Source of the DNA: Thermomonas brevis
Lineage (GTDB): Bacteria > Pseudomonadota > Gammaproteobacteria > Xanthomonadales > Xanthomonadaceae
Length of the DNA stretch: 64,000 nucleotides
Direction: 5' to 3'
Assembly: GCF_014395425.1 (NCBI RefSeq)
Contig: NZ_CP060711.1
Coordinates: 2,046,001 to 2,110,000 of the forward strand
Made by a program: the position numbers and the translations under genes. The notes beneath the pieces were generated by a model that saw nothing but the letters and a program-made list of their open reading frames with translations, made no database searches and had not been told where the DNA came from. Below, piece by piece: positions 42,748-50,506 of this stretch. Every line of letters begins with the position of its first letter. Within the stretch, counting starts at the first letter, position 1.

Positions 42748-45645
42748 GTGCCAGATATCAGTCCCATTCTCCGCCGCGAACTTCGGTCCCCACAGGCAGA
42801 TGCCGCGTTGGACGATCGACGTGAGGTGCTATGTATCGCGTGCGCTGGCTCGGGGAAATCGCAAACTTTAGCGTATCGGGTGGCCAGGCTCGTCGCCAGT
42901 GGCGTTGATCCGGAGTCCATCGTCGTATTTACATTTACGGAGAAAGCTGCCGAAAGCATAAAGAACAGAACAGCCCAAGTTCTGGTGACGACTGGGCAGA
43001 GCGCGAATCTGCTCGGCAAGATGTTCATCGGAACCATTCACGGCTTCTGTCAGAATGTGCTCGGAGATGCGGATGCACGCTATCGTCAATACGACGTTCT
43101 TGATGGCAACAGATTCAAGTTGTTCCTGATCTCTCGTTACCCCAGGCTCGCGATAGGTCCTTTGAGGCGGAGGAACAACGATCGGTACTTCGACACCCTC
43201 AAGTCGATCCAGTACGCATGGAATGTACTACGGGACGAGGGTGTGACGATCGAGCAGGTGGCGCAGCTGGATCCCGAGTTGGCCGAATCCTTGAGTGCGA
43301 TCGAGCAAGAGATGGAGCGCGATCAGTTCATCGATTTCGCGTCGATGATAAGGCTGGTGGTGGATAAAGCTAGGAACGATGCCCGGGTAATTGCCCGGTT
43401 AACGCGCATACGTCACCTTCTGGTCGATGAGTATCAGGACGTTTCCGGTTCTCAAGAAGACTTGATCGCGACGATACACCGACTGGGTAGTTCGATCTTT
43501 GTAGTCGGCGACGATGATCAGTCTATCTATGGCTGGCGCGGTGCCATTGTACAAAACATCTTGGAATTCGAGACGCGCTATCCCAATGCCGGCAGGCATA
43601 CGCTGGACGAGAACTTCCGAAGCACTAGGGCCATCGTCGAGACTTCGGACGCCTTCGCCAGAGCCGAGCTTGGTGCTTCTCGACTGGATAAGGCGCCACG
43701 CCATGTCCACGATCTTCTGCCGCGTCAGGTTGGCGTCATGTTCTTCGATCAACGAGGGCAGGAAGCGGATTGGGTCGCCGATCGGATACATAGATTGATG
43801 GGGACTACGTTCGCCGAACGTGACGGAACCCAGCGCGGGCTGACGCCCGCTGATTTTGCAATCCTTATGCGTTCAACAAAGACAGCTGAACAATCCGGTG
43901 TTCCTCGTCATGTAGCTTTCTCGGAAGCTCTCGCGACGCGAGGCATAAAGTACACGCTGAGCGCCGGGGGGAATGCATTTGAAAGACCGATTCCCCGTGG
44001 GCTGCGGGAGCTGTTCCGATCTTTCGAAAATGGGAATCCGACTCGTGCGGAAGCCATTGAACTGCTCCGGGTGCATCTGATCGGAAGTTTTCCGTATGCT
44101 AATGAAGCGCGGTTCCTCGAAGTTATCACTAGATGGGGGCGTGACATACATCGGCCGCACGACGCGGTGCGCGTGCGGCTGTATCCGCAGAAATTGCTCT
44201 TGGATGTGCTGGAGGCACTTGATCTTCCCGCTGCGAACCTTAGCGCCGAAGACTTGCGTGACATCGGACTCTTCAGTCGAATTCTCCAGGATGTTGAAGG
44301 TGTGTTCCTGAGTGTGGATAGCGCGGATCGTTTCCGCTCCATCGTTCGCTTCATGGAAAATGTGGCGGAAGACGGTTACGACACGTCGACGGACGACGTC
44401 GTCGCCAAGCCGGATGCGGTGACCATCAGCACCGTGCATCAAGTGAAGGGGCTAGAGTTTCCGGTAGTTTTCGTGGTGGACGTGGTGCCAGGGCGCTTTC
44501 CGGGTAAACGCTCCAGTTACGATGGCTGGATTCCGGAAGAGCTGATCGGCAATTCTGTCGGACGTGGAGCCTACATCGGAACATCTGAGGCAGAGGCTAG
44601 GCTTTTTTACACAGCCATGACGAGGGCGGAGCGCTTTTTGTATGTGACGGGGTGCGAATCACTGCCAGGAGGAAAGCGGAGAAATAGGCAGTCGGTGTTC
44701 GCCGCGAGGCTGGGACACGATGAGCTGACTAGAGATTCCGCACTAGAACCCGAGGCGCTGACTCAATCTCCTCCACGGGCAAGAGTCGATAGCAGCATGC
44801 TGCCTACGTCATATAGCGACGTTAAATATTACTTGCGCTGTCCGGCGGACTATCGATTCCGAAAGGGATATGGGTTCAGTCCACCCGTGCCAGAACTCTT
44901 CGGATATGGTCGCGTGGTTCATGTCGCAATTGAGAAGCTGCATGAAATCTACTTTGGCCATGCACCGACACGCGAGGAGGCTGCAGAGATTGCGGCTGCG
45001 AACTTCCATTTGAAGCATATCGCGCCGAGTCGCGATCCAGATACACGCCCCGGTGCCTACGAGAACGCGAAAAGTCGCGCGCAGGAGATCGCGGCTGAGT
45101 ATGTTGATAGTTATGCGAATGATTTTTCGCATAGGCGCCAAGTTGAGGTGCGCTTTGAGTTGACGGCGCAGGGGTGCTTGATAACTGGCGCGATCGATTT
45201 GCTTATGCGTTATTCGGATCATGGACAGATTCTGGAAGCTCAGGTAATCGACTTCAAGACTATGGAAGGCGGAGAAGACGTACTTGCCAACAGGGATCTG
45301 GAATGGACCGAGATGGCATTGCAGGTACAGCTCTATGCCAAGGCCGCTCGGGAGGTTCTTGGCGAGGATGCGGCAACGGGATCGATTCACCTGTTGAAAG
45401 ACAACCAACGGGTCGAAGTTCCGATCGATGAACATTCGGTTGATAACGCGATCGCCAACGTAGAGTGGGCGGTGGCCGGCATACTTGCGAATGATTTTCC
45501 AATGCGACCGGAGCGACGAAAATGCGAGGAATGCGATTTCAAGCAAATTTGTGCGCGAAGACCCCAGGATTTCAGGCCTGATATGGTTCTGCCGCCATCG
45601 ATCTCGACTCCGGCCGGCCAAATGGCGGCACAGTCGCTGCGTTAA
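42748..45645 (+). CDS. UvrD/Rep-type helicase with C-terminal Fe-S RecB-family nuclease
   Basis: 965-residue superfamily-1A helicase. Motif I CAGSGKSQTLAYR, Ia FTFTEKAA, II HLLVDEYQDV, III VVGDDDQSIYGWRGA, IV LDENFRST, V STVHQVKGLEFPVVF and VI LFYTAMTRAERFLYV are complete. Residues about 690-945 form a PD-(D/E)XK nuclease: GRVVHVAIEKLHE, Asp in ITGAIDLLMRY, the core VIDFKTMEG, and QVQLYAKAA. Four cysteines, one in YLRCPADYRF and three in KCEECDFKQIC, suit a 4Fe-4S cluster as in AddB/Cas4. A GTG start at 42748 follows AAGGAG; the gap to the kinase gene is 19 bp. The likely effector of the cassette, cutting foreign DNA. Confidence 0.93.
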   Translation: MPDISPILRRELRSPQADAALDDRREVLCIACAGSGKSQTLAYRVARLVASGVDPESIVVFTFTEKAAESIKNRTAQVLVTTGQSANLLGKMFIGTIHGFCQNVLGDADARYRQYDVLDGNRFKLFLISRYPRLAIGPLRRRNNDRYFDTLKSIQYAWNVLRDEGVTIEQVAQLDPELAESLSAIEQEMERDQFIDFASMIRLVVDKARNDARVIARLTRIRHLLVDEYQDVSGSQEDLIATIHRLGSSIFVVGDDDQSIYGWRGAIVQNILEFETRYPNAGRHTLDENFRSTRAIVETSDAFARAELGASRLDKAPRHVHDLLPRQVGVMFFDQRGQEADWVADRIHRLMGTTFAERDGTQRGLTPADFAILMRSTKTAEQSGVPRHVAFSEALATRGIKYTLSAGGNAFERPIPRGLRELFRSFENGNPTRAEAIELLRVHLIGSFPYANEARFLEVITRWGRDIHRPHDAVRVRLYPQKLLLDVLEALDLPAANLSAEDLRDIGLFSRILQDVEGVFLSVDSADRFRSIVRFMENVAEDGYDTSTDDVVAKPDAVTISTVHQVKGLEFPVVFVVDVVPGRFPGKRSSYDGWIPEELIGNSVGRGAYIGTSEAEARLFYTAMTRAERFLYVTGCESLPGGKRRNRQSVFAARLGHDELTRDSALEPEALTQSPPRARVDSSMLPTSYSDVKYYLRCPADYRFRKGYGFSPPVPELFGYGRVVHVAIEKLHEIYFGHAPTREEAAEIAAANFHLKHIAPSRDPDTRPGAYENAKSRAQEIAAEYVDSYANDFSHRRQVEVRFELTAQGCLITGAIDLLMRYSDHGQILEAQVIDFKTMEGGEDVLANRDLEWTEMALQVQLYAKAAREVLGEDAATGSIHLLKDNQRVEVPIDEHSVDNAIANVEWAVAGILANDFPMRPERRKCEECDFKQICARRPQDFRPDMVLPPSISTPAGQMAAQSLR

Positions 45646-45681
45646 GGGGGGCGCCGTGTCGAACTCGCGACGGACACTGTA

Positions 45682-45789
45682 ATGATCGAAATTCGTAGCA
45701 GAATAGTAGTGGAGGTCTGCACGCGCGACGCCAAGCCGAAGCGCCAAGCTAGTTCGTTGATGCACTGTCTGACATTTGTAGCCGAATGA
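45682..45789 (+). CDS. Possible 35-residue protein near the transposon L end
   Basis: ATG at 45682 reads MIEIRSRIVVEVCTRDAKP... to a TGA at 45787-45789 that overlaps the next ATG (ATGA). Overlapping arrangement suggests both small frames are translated, or that they are two pieces of one decayed gene. No family recognised. Confidence 0.35.
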   Translation: MIEIRSRIVVEVCTRDAKPKRQASSLMHCLTFVAE

Positions 45790-45980
45790 AAATGAAGATC
45801 CCAACGCTCAGCGAACTGGTGAAAAACGGGATTCCCGAAGACTTCATTGAGCTGGGAAACGCCGGGTTGCCTTTCACAAACCGAGTCTTCAAAAGTGAGG
45901 ATTTCGGGATGCCGCCTCGGATCACGCGAGAATCCGAAGACGTGGGCTTGAGTGGCTACAGATCATTGCCTGAGCAGTGA
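45786..45980 (+). CDS. Small unknown protein (64 residues) near the transposon L end
   Basis: 64-residue frame MKMKIPTLSELVKNGIPED..., rich in acidic and basic residues, no membrane helix. It follows the helicase gene by about 140 bp and overlaps the 35-residue frame by four bases. It is the last coding candidate before the end repeats. No domain recognised; it may be a fragment of a larger gene. Confidence 0.45.
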   Translation: MKMKIPTLSELVKNGIPEDFIELGNAGLPFTNRVFKSEDFGMPPRITRESEDVGLSGYRSLPEQ

Positions 45981-46072
45981 GCGGCTCTGGATATGTTGTG
46001 ACCCGCGTCGAAGCGCTCAATTCGATATCTATAAGCTATTGAAATATAAAAGAAAATTGCGAATTTGGCGGA

Positions 46073-46209
46073 AATAGCGCCTTTAAGGTGCTAACTCGTA
46101 AGGAAATAGCGGCTTCAGGGTGCCAACTGCTAGCACGAAAGGGTGCTAGATGATGGCAAAGCCCCTGTGCATGCTGGGTCGTAGGTAGCGCCTTCTCGGC
46201 AAACCCACA
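46073..46209 (-). repeat. Transposon L-like end with dispersed TnsB-type sites
   Basis: Read on the minus strand from 46209: terminal TGTGGGTTTG, then CCGAGAAGGCGCTACC (46199-46184), CCCTGAAGCCGCTATT (46120-46105) and CCTTAAAGGCGCTATT (46088-46073). Each keeps the core AAG(G/C)CGCTA of the other end. Dispersed sites over about 140 bp resemble Tn7L. The stretch 45981-46072 holds no gene. Confidence 0.85.
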
Positions 46210-46214
46210 GATAG
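46210..46214. repeat. Target-site duplication, right copy (GATAG)
   Basis: Exact copy of 26871-26875, directly after the ACA terminus. Downstream sequence to 46325 is presumably the original chromosome following nrdJb; it holds no obvious gene. Confidence 0.9.
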
Positions 46215-46325
46215 GGAGAGGGCCCGTCCAGCTTCGCATGGAGTTGAAGTGTCCACTAGTCGTCAGCTCGCAAATCAGGCACGTTCCGCTCTCATCTATT
46301 CGGCACCAACGAACCGAGGTTCACC

Positions 46326-46931
46326 ATGAAGAAGCTCCTTCCTGCCATCACCGCTTTCGCACTGCTGCTTGGCATGGGGCAGGCTGCGGCTATCGACGAA
46401 CCCGCGAATGAAACTCCCGCAGCTGCTCGGCCGGTTCTCGAGCTGAAGGGAATCACTCTCGGCGCAGACTGGGAAGCCGTAAAGGCGGGCCTGACCAATC
46501 CCGACTGCGATTCCTACGCTGACGGGACAGCTGAGCAATGCCTGGTGCAGCACACGACCTTCGGCGGCTATCCAGCCGAGCTGCTGGTTCGCGCACTGGA
46601 TGGCAAGGTGGTGTACGTGTCCGCGACCCGCATGACCCAGGAGGATGCCTTCAGCGCTGCCGATGCGTTGAAGATGAAGTACGGGCAGCCGGACTTCTAT
46701 AACGAGGTCAGGGTGACCATCGTCCGCCCGAAGCGTGATCGCTCCATCGTTTTCCGGCGTCCGGTCTGGAAGACGGCGGACGGCAAGCAGGCAATCCTCG
46801 TTGTGCCGGCCGCGTACACCGACAGCAGCAATTTCACCTACGCTGCGGTGCAGCTCTTCGACCAGCATCTGCACAATGACGTCTGGCAGGCGAAGAGGGA
46901 TGGCAAATCCCTCGCTACCAACGACCTCTGA
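46326..46931 (+). CDS. Secreted protein of unknown function
   Basis: 201-residue protein with a signal peptide (MKKLLPAITAFALLLGMGQAAA, cleavage near residue 22). The mature part is a compact alpha/beta domain with two cysteines (DCDSYADGTAEQC) that could form a disulphide. No named family recognised; similar small periplasmic proteins are common in the Xanthomonadaceae. A strong terminator follows. Composition is normal for the host, unlike the transposon cargo just upstream. Confidence 0.75.
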   Translation: MKKLLPAITAFALLLGMGQAAAIDEPANETPAAARPVLELKGITLGADWEAVKAGLTNPDCDSYADGTAEQCLVQHTTFGGYPAELLVRALDGKVVYVSATRMTQEDAFSAADALKMKYGQPDFYNEVRVTIVRPKRDRSIVFRRPVWKTADGKQAILVVPAAYTDSSNFTYAAVQLFDQHLHNDVWQAKRDGKSLATNDL

Positions 46932-46952
46932 TTGCTGCAGCCGTCAGATCCC

Positions 46953-46984
46953 CGAGAGGCCGGCCTTGCCGGCCTCTCGTTTGT
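46953..46984 (+). terminator. Rho-independent terminator
   Basis: 11-bp perfect stem CGAGAGGCCGG/CCGGCCTCTCG with a 5-nt loop, followed by TTTGT. Ends the secreted-protein transcript. Confidence 0.8.
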
Positions 46985-47014
46985 CTGGAAGCTACAGGGG
47001 TGCCGGCGATGAAA

Positions 47015-47077
47015 AAAAGGTGTCAGGGACAATTTCGAACAAGAAAGGTGTCGCAGAAAAGGTGTCAGGGACAATTT
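47015..47077 (+). repeat. Two copies of a GGTGTCAGGGACAATTT repeat
   Basis: AAAGGTGTCAGGGACAATTT occurs at 47016-47035 and 47058-47077, with a partial copy (GAAAGGTGTC) between. Short dispersed repeats with this wording are frequent in Xanthomonadaceae-like genomes and are often near REP-type tyrosine transposases; that link is from memory. Confidence 0.75.
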
Positions 47078-47159
47078 TTGAGATTCGGTCGTCCCAACGC
47101 AAAGGCCCCATCACGCCGCCGAGCGGCGCGCGGCGTGATCGCCTTCGGTGAACGGCGCC

Positions 47160-47855
47160 TCATGTTTTTTCAATTCTTGGCCAGCGCCGGATAACGCCCT
47201 CTTGGCTGACATCCAAGGCGGCCTCTTTCGCGCGGCCAATTACTGTCACTTCCCTAAATTTCGAATCAACTAAGTTTCTTAGCGTGTCTTCCCGCAATTG
47301 ATTTCGGTAGTCATCAAATATTTTTAACATTAAGCGGAAGTGAGGCTCTACCTCGCGCGCGATGTTCGACCCGAGTGAGACGATGCGCGGGCTGGTTGGA
47401 TCAATGCCGATCTCGAGGTAGTTTCTGGGCTCCCGATATGGCAGGCCTATCGTTACTTGTTTGCCTTCACCCAGTGCGTCGTCGTGAGCGATCATCTTGT
47501 CTCGAAGTGTGATCAGATAGTGGTGCCGGTTGAGCATCTCGCCGTCAGCATTCGAGCGCACAAATTCCTTCGCATTGAATAGTTGTCTGGCGTTGTTTGG
47601 CTTGAAGGGTTTGCTATATGAGATCACGGCACTGATCCAGAGGCTTTGCTCTAGCAGGGGGTGCGTCCGGTCTAGATCAGTCCTGCAACACTCTTCCACC
47701 ATCTCATGAGCTGTACGAAGATCGCGGGTCGCAAAAACTACTTCGTGATATTTCTGGACTGAACGCGATGTGACCTCGTAGAGGCCAGCTTCACTGATCG
47801 TATAAGTGCCAGATTCGTCAAATACGGTGCGAGGAGAGCGGGCGCGGTCAAGCAT
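47160..47855 (-). CDS. HEPN-like protein of unknown role
   Basis: 231-residue protein. The stretch [17 protein letters not shown] contains R-x5-H followed by D, the pattern of HEPN ribonucleases of the AbiU2/Cthe_2314 type, set in a mostly helical protein. HEPN proteins often act as RNA-cutting toxins or defence effectors, but no antitoxin (MNT/ nucleotidyltransferase) gene is beside it. GGAGGAACGT precedes the ATG. Lower GC than neighbours and flanked on both sides by the GGTGTCAGGGACAATTT repeat, so it is probably a recent arrival. Confidence 0.65.
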   Translation of the reverse strand: MLDRARSPRTVFDESGTYTISEAGLYEVTSRSVQKYHEVVFATRDLRTAHEMVEECCRTDLDRTHPLLEQSLWISAVISYSKPFKPNNARQLFNAKEFVRSNADGEMLNRHHYLITLRDKMIAHDDALGEGKQVTIGLPYREPRNYLEIGIDPTSPRIVSLGSNIAREVEPHFRLMLKIFDDYRNQLREDTLRNLVDSKFREVTVIGRAKEAALDVSQEGVIRRWPRIEKT

Positions 47856-47962
47856 ACGTTCCTCCAGAGGACATCAAAGACGGGAAAGGGTTGGACCGCC
47901 CCGCATTCCACAGACAGGTAGTCAGAATACAGACCTGCCGGTTTGAAAAAAGGTGTCTGAAA

Positions 47963-47982
47963 AAAGGTGTCAGGGACAATTT
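47963..47982 (+). repeat. Third copy of the GGTGTCAGGGACAATTT repeat
   Basis: Exact 20-nt match to the copies at 47016 and 47058, preceded by a partial copy (AAAAAAGGTGTC). With the other copies it brackets the HEPN-like gene. Confidence 0.75.
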
Positions 47983-48106
47983 CGAAAGGTGGGCTAGTCC
48001 CGCCATTTCCGAAAATAGGGGTCAAAGTCGGCTTTACTCTAACGATGTGAGCAAAGTGGCGCCGCTACACTGCGAACCCGATCCTGCTTCCCACAAAGGA
48101 ACATCC

Positions 48107-48460
48107 GTGACTCTGACCACCACGCCCTCCGGCCTGCAATTCGAAGACACCACCGTCGGCTCCGGCGCCGAAGCCAAGCCCGGCCGCAACGTCACCGTGC
48201 ACTACACCGGCTGGCTGTACGAGAACGGCGAGCAGGGCGCCAAGTTCGATTCCAGCAAGGATCGCGGCGAGCCCTTCATCTTTCCGCTCGGCGCCGGCAT
48301 GGTCATCAAGGGCTGGGACGAGGGCGTGCAGGGCATGAAGGAGGGCGGCACGCGCACGCTGATCATCCCGGCCAGCCTGGGCTACGGCGCGCGCGGCGCC
48401 GGCGGCGTCATTCCGCCCAACGCGACGCTGAAGTTCGAGGTCGAACTGCTGGGGGCCTGA
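48107..48460 (+). CDS. FKBP-type peptidyl-prolyl cis-trans isomerase
   Basis: 117-residue single-domain FKBP that speeds prolyl isomerisation in protein folding. Family motifs [46 protein letters not shown] and [22 protein letters not shown] are complete. No signal peptide, so cytosolic. A GTG start at 48107 with AAAGGA is chosen; the frame upstream is non-coding. A terminator follows 32 bp after the stop. Confidence 0.93.
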   Translation: MTLTTTPSGLQFEDTTVGSGAEAKPGRNVTVHYTGWLYENGEQGAKFDSSKDRGEPFIFPLGAGMVIKGWDEGVQGMKEGGTRTLIIPASLGYGARGAGGVIPPNATLKFEVELLGA

Positions 48461-48492
48461 GCCCTGAAGGTACGGCTCGGCATCGATGTTCC

Positions 48493-48526
48493 CGAAAGGC
48501 GCGGCAACGCGCCTTTCGTGTTTTTT
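48493..48526 (+). terminator. Terminator of the FKBP gene
   Basis: 11-bp stem CGAAAGGCGCG/CGCGCCTTTCG with a GCAA loop, then TGTTTTTT. Confidence 0.88.
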
Positions 48527-48534
48527 GGGAGCAC

Positions 48535-48562
48535 AAAAAACCCCGCGCGTTGCCGCACGGGG
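48535..48562 (-). terminator. Terminator of the cold-shock gene
   Basis: On the minus strand CCCCGTGCG/CGCGCGGGG with a GCAA loop, then TTTTTTGT. Placed back to back with the FKBP terminator. Confidence 0.85.
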
Positions 48563-48603
48563 TCTGGTTGCAACGATGCGGCGTCGGCCGCGTCGGGCGA
48601 GGC

Positions 48604-48813
48604 TTACTCGGCCTGCACTTCCTCGGCCTGCAGGCCCTTCTGGCCCTGCGCGACCTTGAACGAAACGCGCTGGCCTTCCTGCAGGGACTTGAAGCCGCTG
48701 CCCTGAATGGAGCGGAAGTGCACGAACAGGTCGGCGCCGCTTTCCGGGGTGATGAAGCCGAAGCCCTTGGCGTCGTTGAACCACTTCACGGTGCCGCTTT
48801 GACGATCAGACAT
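48604..48813 (-). CDS. Cold-shock-domain protein (CspA family)
   Basis: 69-residue nucleic-acid-binding protein of the CspA family. RNA-binding motifs KGFGFI (RNP1) and LFVHF (RNP2) are intact, and [17 protein letters not shown] is the standard N-terminus. It binds single-stranded RNA/DNA and melts mRNA structure. AAGGAGTAAC precedes the ATG. The 5' UTR appears long, common for cold-shock genes. Confidence 0.95.
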   Translation of the reverse strand: MSDRQSGTVKWFNDAKGFGFITPESGADLFVHFRSIQGSGFKSLQEGQRVSFKVAQGQKGLQAEEVQAE

Positions 48814-49166
48814 GGTGTTACTCCTTGGAACAGTTGGGGAAACCCGGACGCGCAGCGCGCCGTCGGGACTGTATCGAGCAAGGGGTAACGCGAAGCGATG
48901 AGGCGGATCGTCGGAGGGTCGCGATGGACCCGATAGCCGGTTGACCTACAGCACCGGAGTCACGATGTACCGTGATCCCGCCTTGAACAGTGCCGCCACG
49001 ATACAGCAACTTGCCCGACGAGGCGGCACTGGCGGCCCGATCCGTTCAGGAACGGAAAGCGGCGGCAGCGGGCGAGTGGGTTTCTCTCGATGGAGCGGGC
49101 ATGTCCGCTTCGTCATGTGTTGGGCATTCGGCCGGTCGAAGCGACGCGCTCCGTTCGGTCGCCGCC
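48814..49166. other. Region without recognisable gene
   Basis: 353 bp between cspA and the dioxygenase gene. Short frames exist on both strands but show no family sequence, ribosome site or coding bias. It probably holds the cspA promoter and leader. Confidence 0.6.
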
Positions 49167-49826
49167 TCAAGGATCGAATCGCCCGCTCGTATCCATCCGC
49201 ACGCCGCGCAATCCTGCGCTCCTGAGGTGCGCGGCGTATAAAGGTTCGGCGCGATAGCCGATCAAAAGCGAACGGCGGCGAGCGCCGCTGACGTTGCGGC
49301 TGGCGGCGTGCAGGAGATCGGCGTCGAAGACCAGAATGTCGCCGGCCCGGCCTTCGGGTTGCAGCGCTCGGGATTCGTCGGCGGGATCGGAAGGCGACGT
49401 CGAGCCGGCAACGGGGCGATGGGTGCCGGGGACGAACCGGGTGGCGCCGTTGCCGGGGCCGTAGTCGTCGAGAAAGACCAGCGCGTTCACCGTATCGCCG
49501 GGGCGCTCCGCCGAGAAGTCGCGATGCAAGCCTTGATGGCCGCCGCCCGGCAGCGGCTCGCGGCCTTCGACCTGCGCGAGGAAGTAGCGCTCGCCGATCA
49601 GCGCGCCGACCGCGGCCAGCAGCGCGGGCAAGCGGCAAACCGCCTGCACGGTCGGGTCGAGGTCGAGCAGCGAATGCCGCCAGTCCGGACCGCGCGGCGT
49701 GGGCCATCGGTCGGAAGGCAGAACGCCCGTGTCGAAGGCGATGCGCAGCGCTTCCAGCCAATCGGCCGGAATGGCCTGGCGGAGCAGGGCATAGCCGTCG
49801 CGATGGAGAGTGTCGCGATCGATCAT
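49167..49826 (-). CDS. Phytanoyl-CoA-dioxygenase-family (PhyH) oxygenase
   Basis: 219-residue Fe(II)/2-oxoglutarate-dependent oxygenase. Metal ligands are His and Asp in GLHRDFS and His in LLHAASRN; the 2-oxoglutarate-binding arginine lies in ARRRSLLIGYRAE. FLDDYGPGNGATRFVPGTH is the PhyH core. The substrate is unknown; members hydroxylate fatty-acyl-CoAs, ectoine and other small molecules. No ribosome site is evident before the ATG. Confidence 0.85.
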   Translation of the reverse strand: MIDRDTLHRDGYALLRQAIPADWLEALRIAFDTGVLPSDRWPTPRGPDWRHSLLDLDPTVQAVCRLPALLAAVGALIGERYFLAQVEGREPLPGGGHQGLHRDFSAERPGDTVNALVFLDDYGPGNGATRFVPGTHRPVAGSTSPSDPADESRALQPEGRAGDILVFDADLLHAASRNVSGARRRSLLIGYRAEPLYAAHLRSAGLRGVRMDTSGRFDP

Positions 49827-50031
49827 GGGGTCGATGGTCCGCGCGGATCAGACGTCGATGATCGACCAGGACGATGCCGGGGACAATCGTGGCGCGAAGC
49901 GCGCGGTTCTGCACGCTTGGCTGGGCCAGCGGCGTCCTCGTATTCCCGATGCACCTGCTCGCTGCGCAGCGGATGACTCAGGTCGTCCAGGTCGCAACTT
50001 GCGCCGTTCGCTTGCGCGGCGGCAAAACGCG

Positions 50032-50328
50032 TCAGGCTTGCGCGTGGTCTTCGGCTTCTTCATCCACGGCAGGCAACGCAGGGAATTGGCCGGTGATCCG
50101 CGCGCCCGGCATCATGCCCCAGCGGATGCCCATGCGGCGCAGGCGCGCTTCCACGCTGCCCAGCGACGCCGCCGGCGTGACCGCCAGGATGGCATCGTGG
50201 CGTTCGGCCCAAGCGGTGGCCAGCGCGAAGACGTCGCCGGCGCGCGCTTGCAGCGCCGGCATGTCCGATTCCAGCGCCGCGAGTTCGGCGTCCACCTGCG
50301 AGTCGTCGATGAAGGCGCTGTGATCCAT
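50032..50328 (-). CDS. Small unknown protein (98 residues)
   Basis: Starts MDHSAFIDDSQVDAELAALESD and continues as two helical segments with a short basic patch (EARLRRMGIRWG). The C-terminus is acidic. The ATG at 50328 follows AACCCGCCC, not a good ribosome site, but the frame shows host-like codon use. No family recognised. The 200 bp between its end and the dioxygenase gene hold no convincing gene. Confidence 0.55.
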   Translation of the reverse strand: MDHSAFIDDSQVDAELAALESDMPALQARAGDVFALATAWAERHDAILAVTPAASLGSVEARLRRMGIRWGMMPGARITGQFPALPAVDEEAEDHAQA

Positions 50329-50506
50329 GGGCGGGTTCCGTGGAACGGGTAGCGCCACGTTCCGGCAGGCGATGTGGAACCGGCGTGAGCGTCGGGCGCG
50401 ATTCGCGGCGCCAGCCTGAACGCTTCGTATCTGCGGCACGCGTGTTTCACCGACCGATCACGACGGCGCCGGTATCCGTGGCCCTCCATCCCCAAGGAGC
50501 AATGCC

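Larger units (their letters stand above)
26876..46209 (+). mobile_element. Tn7-like transposon, complete, inserted behind nrdJb
   Basis: 19,334-bp element with termini TGTGCGGTAC (left) and, on the minus strand, TGTGGGTTTG (right), each followed ten bases in by a matching end repeat, and flanked by the 5-bp duplication GATAG. It carries tnsA, tnsB, tnsC and tniQ in overlapping order near the nrdJb-proximal end. That end has three abutting repeats with 22-bp period, as in Tn7R; the far end has dispersed repeats, as in Tn7L. Orientation and distance (28 bp between stop codon and duplication) parallel Tn7 at glmS. Cargo includes a tRNA-like gene, RNA-processing relics and a four-gene putative defence operon. 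No CRISPR array or cas gene is present. Confidence 0.92.

Noticed and set aside
26876..46209. CRISPR-associated transposon (CAST)
   Set aside because: A Tn7-like core is present, but I found no CRISPR array, no cas genes and only one, TnsD-sized, TniQ. Target choice by protein recognition of nrdJb is the simpler reading.
48941..49241. Small frames on both strands between cspA and the dioxygenase
   Set aside because: No ribosome site, motif or codon bias; probably non-coding.
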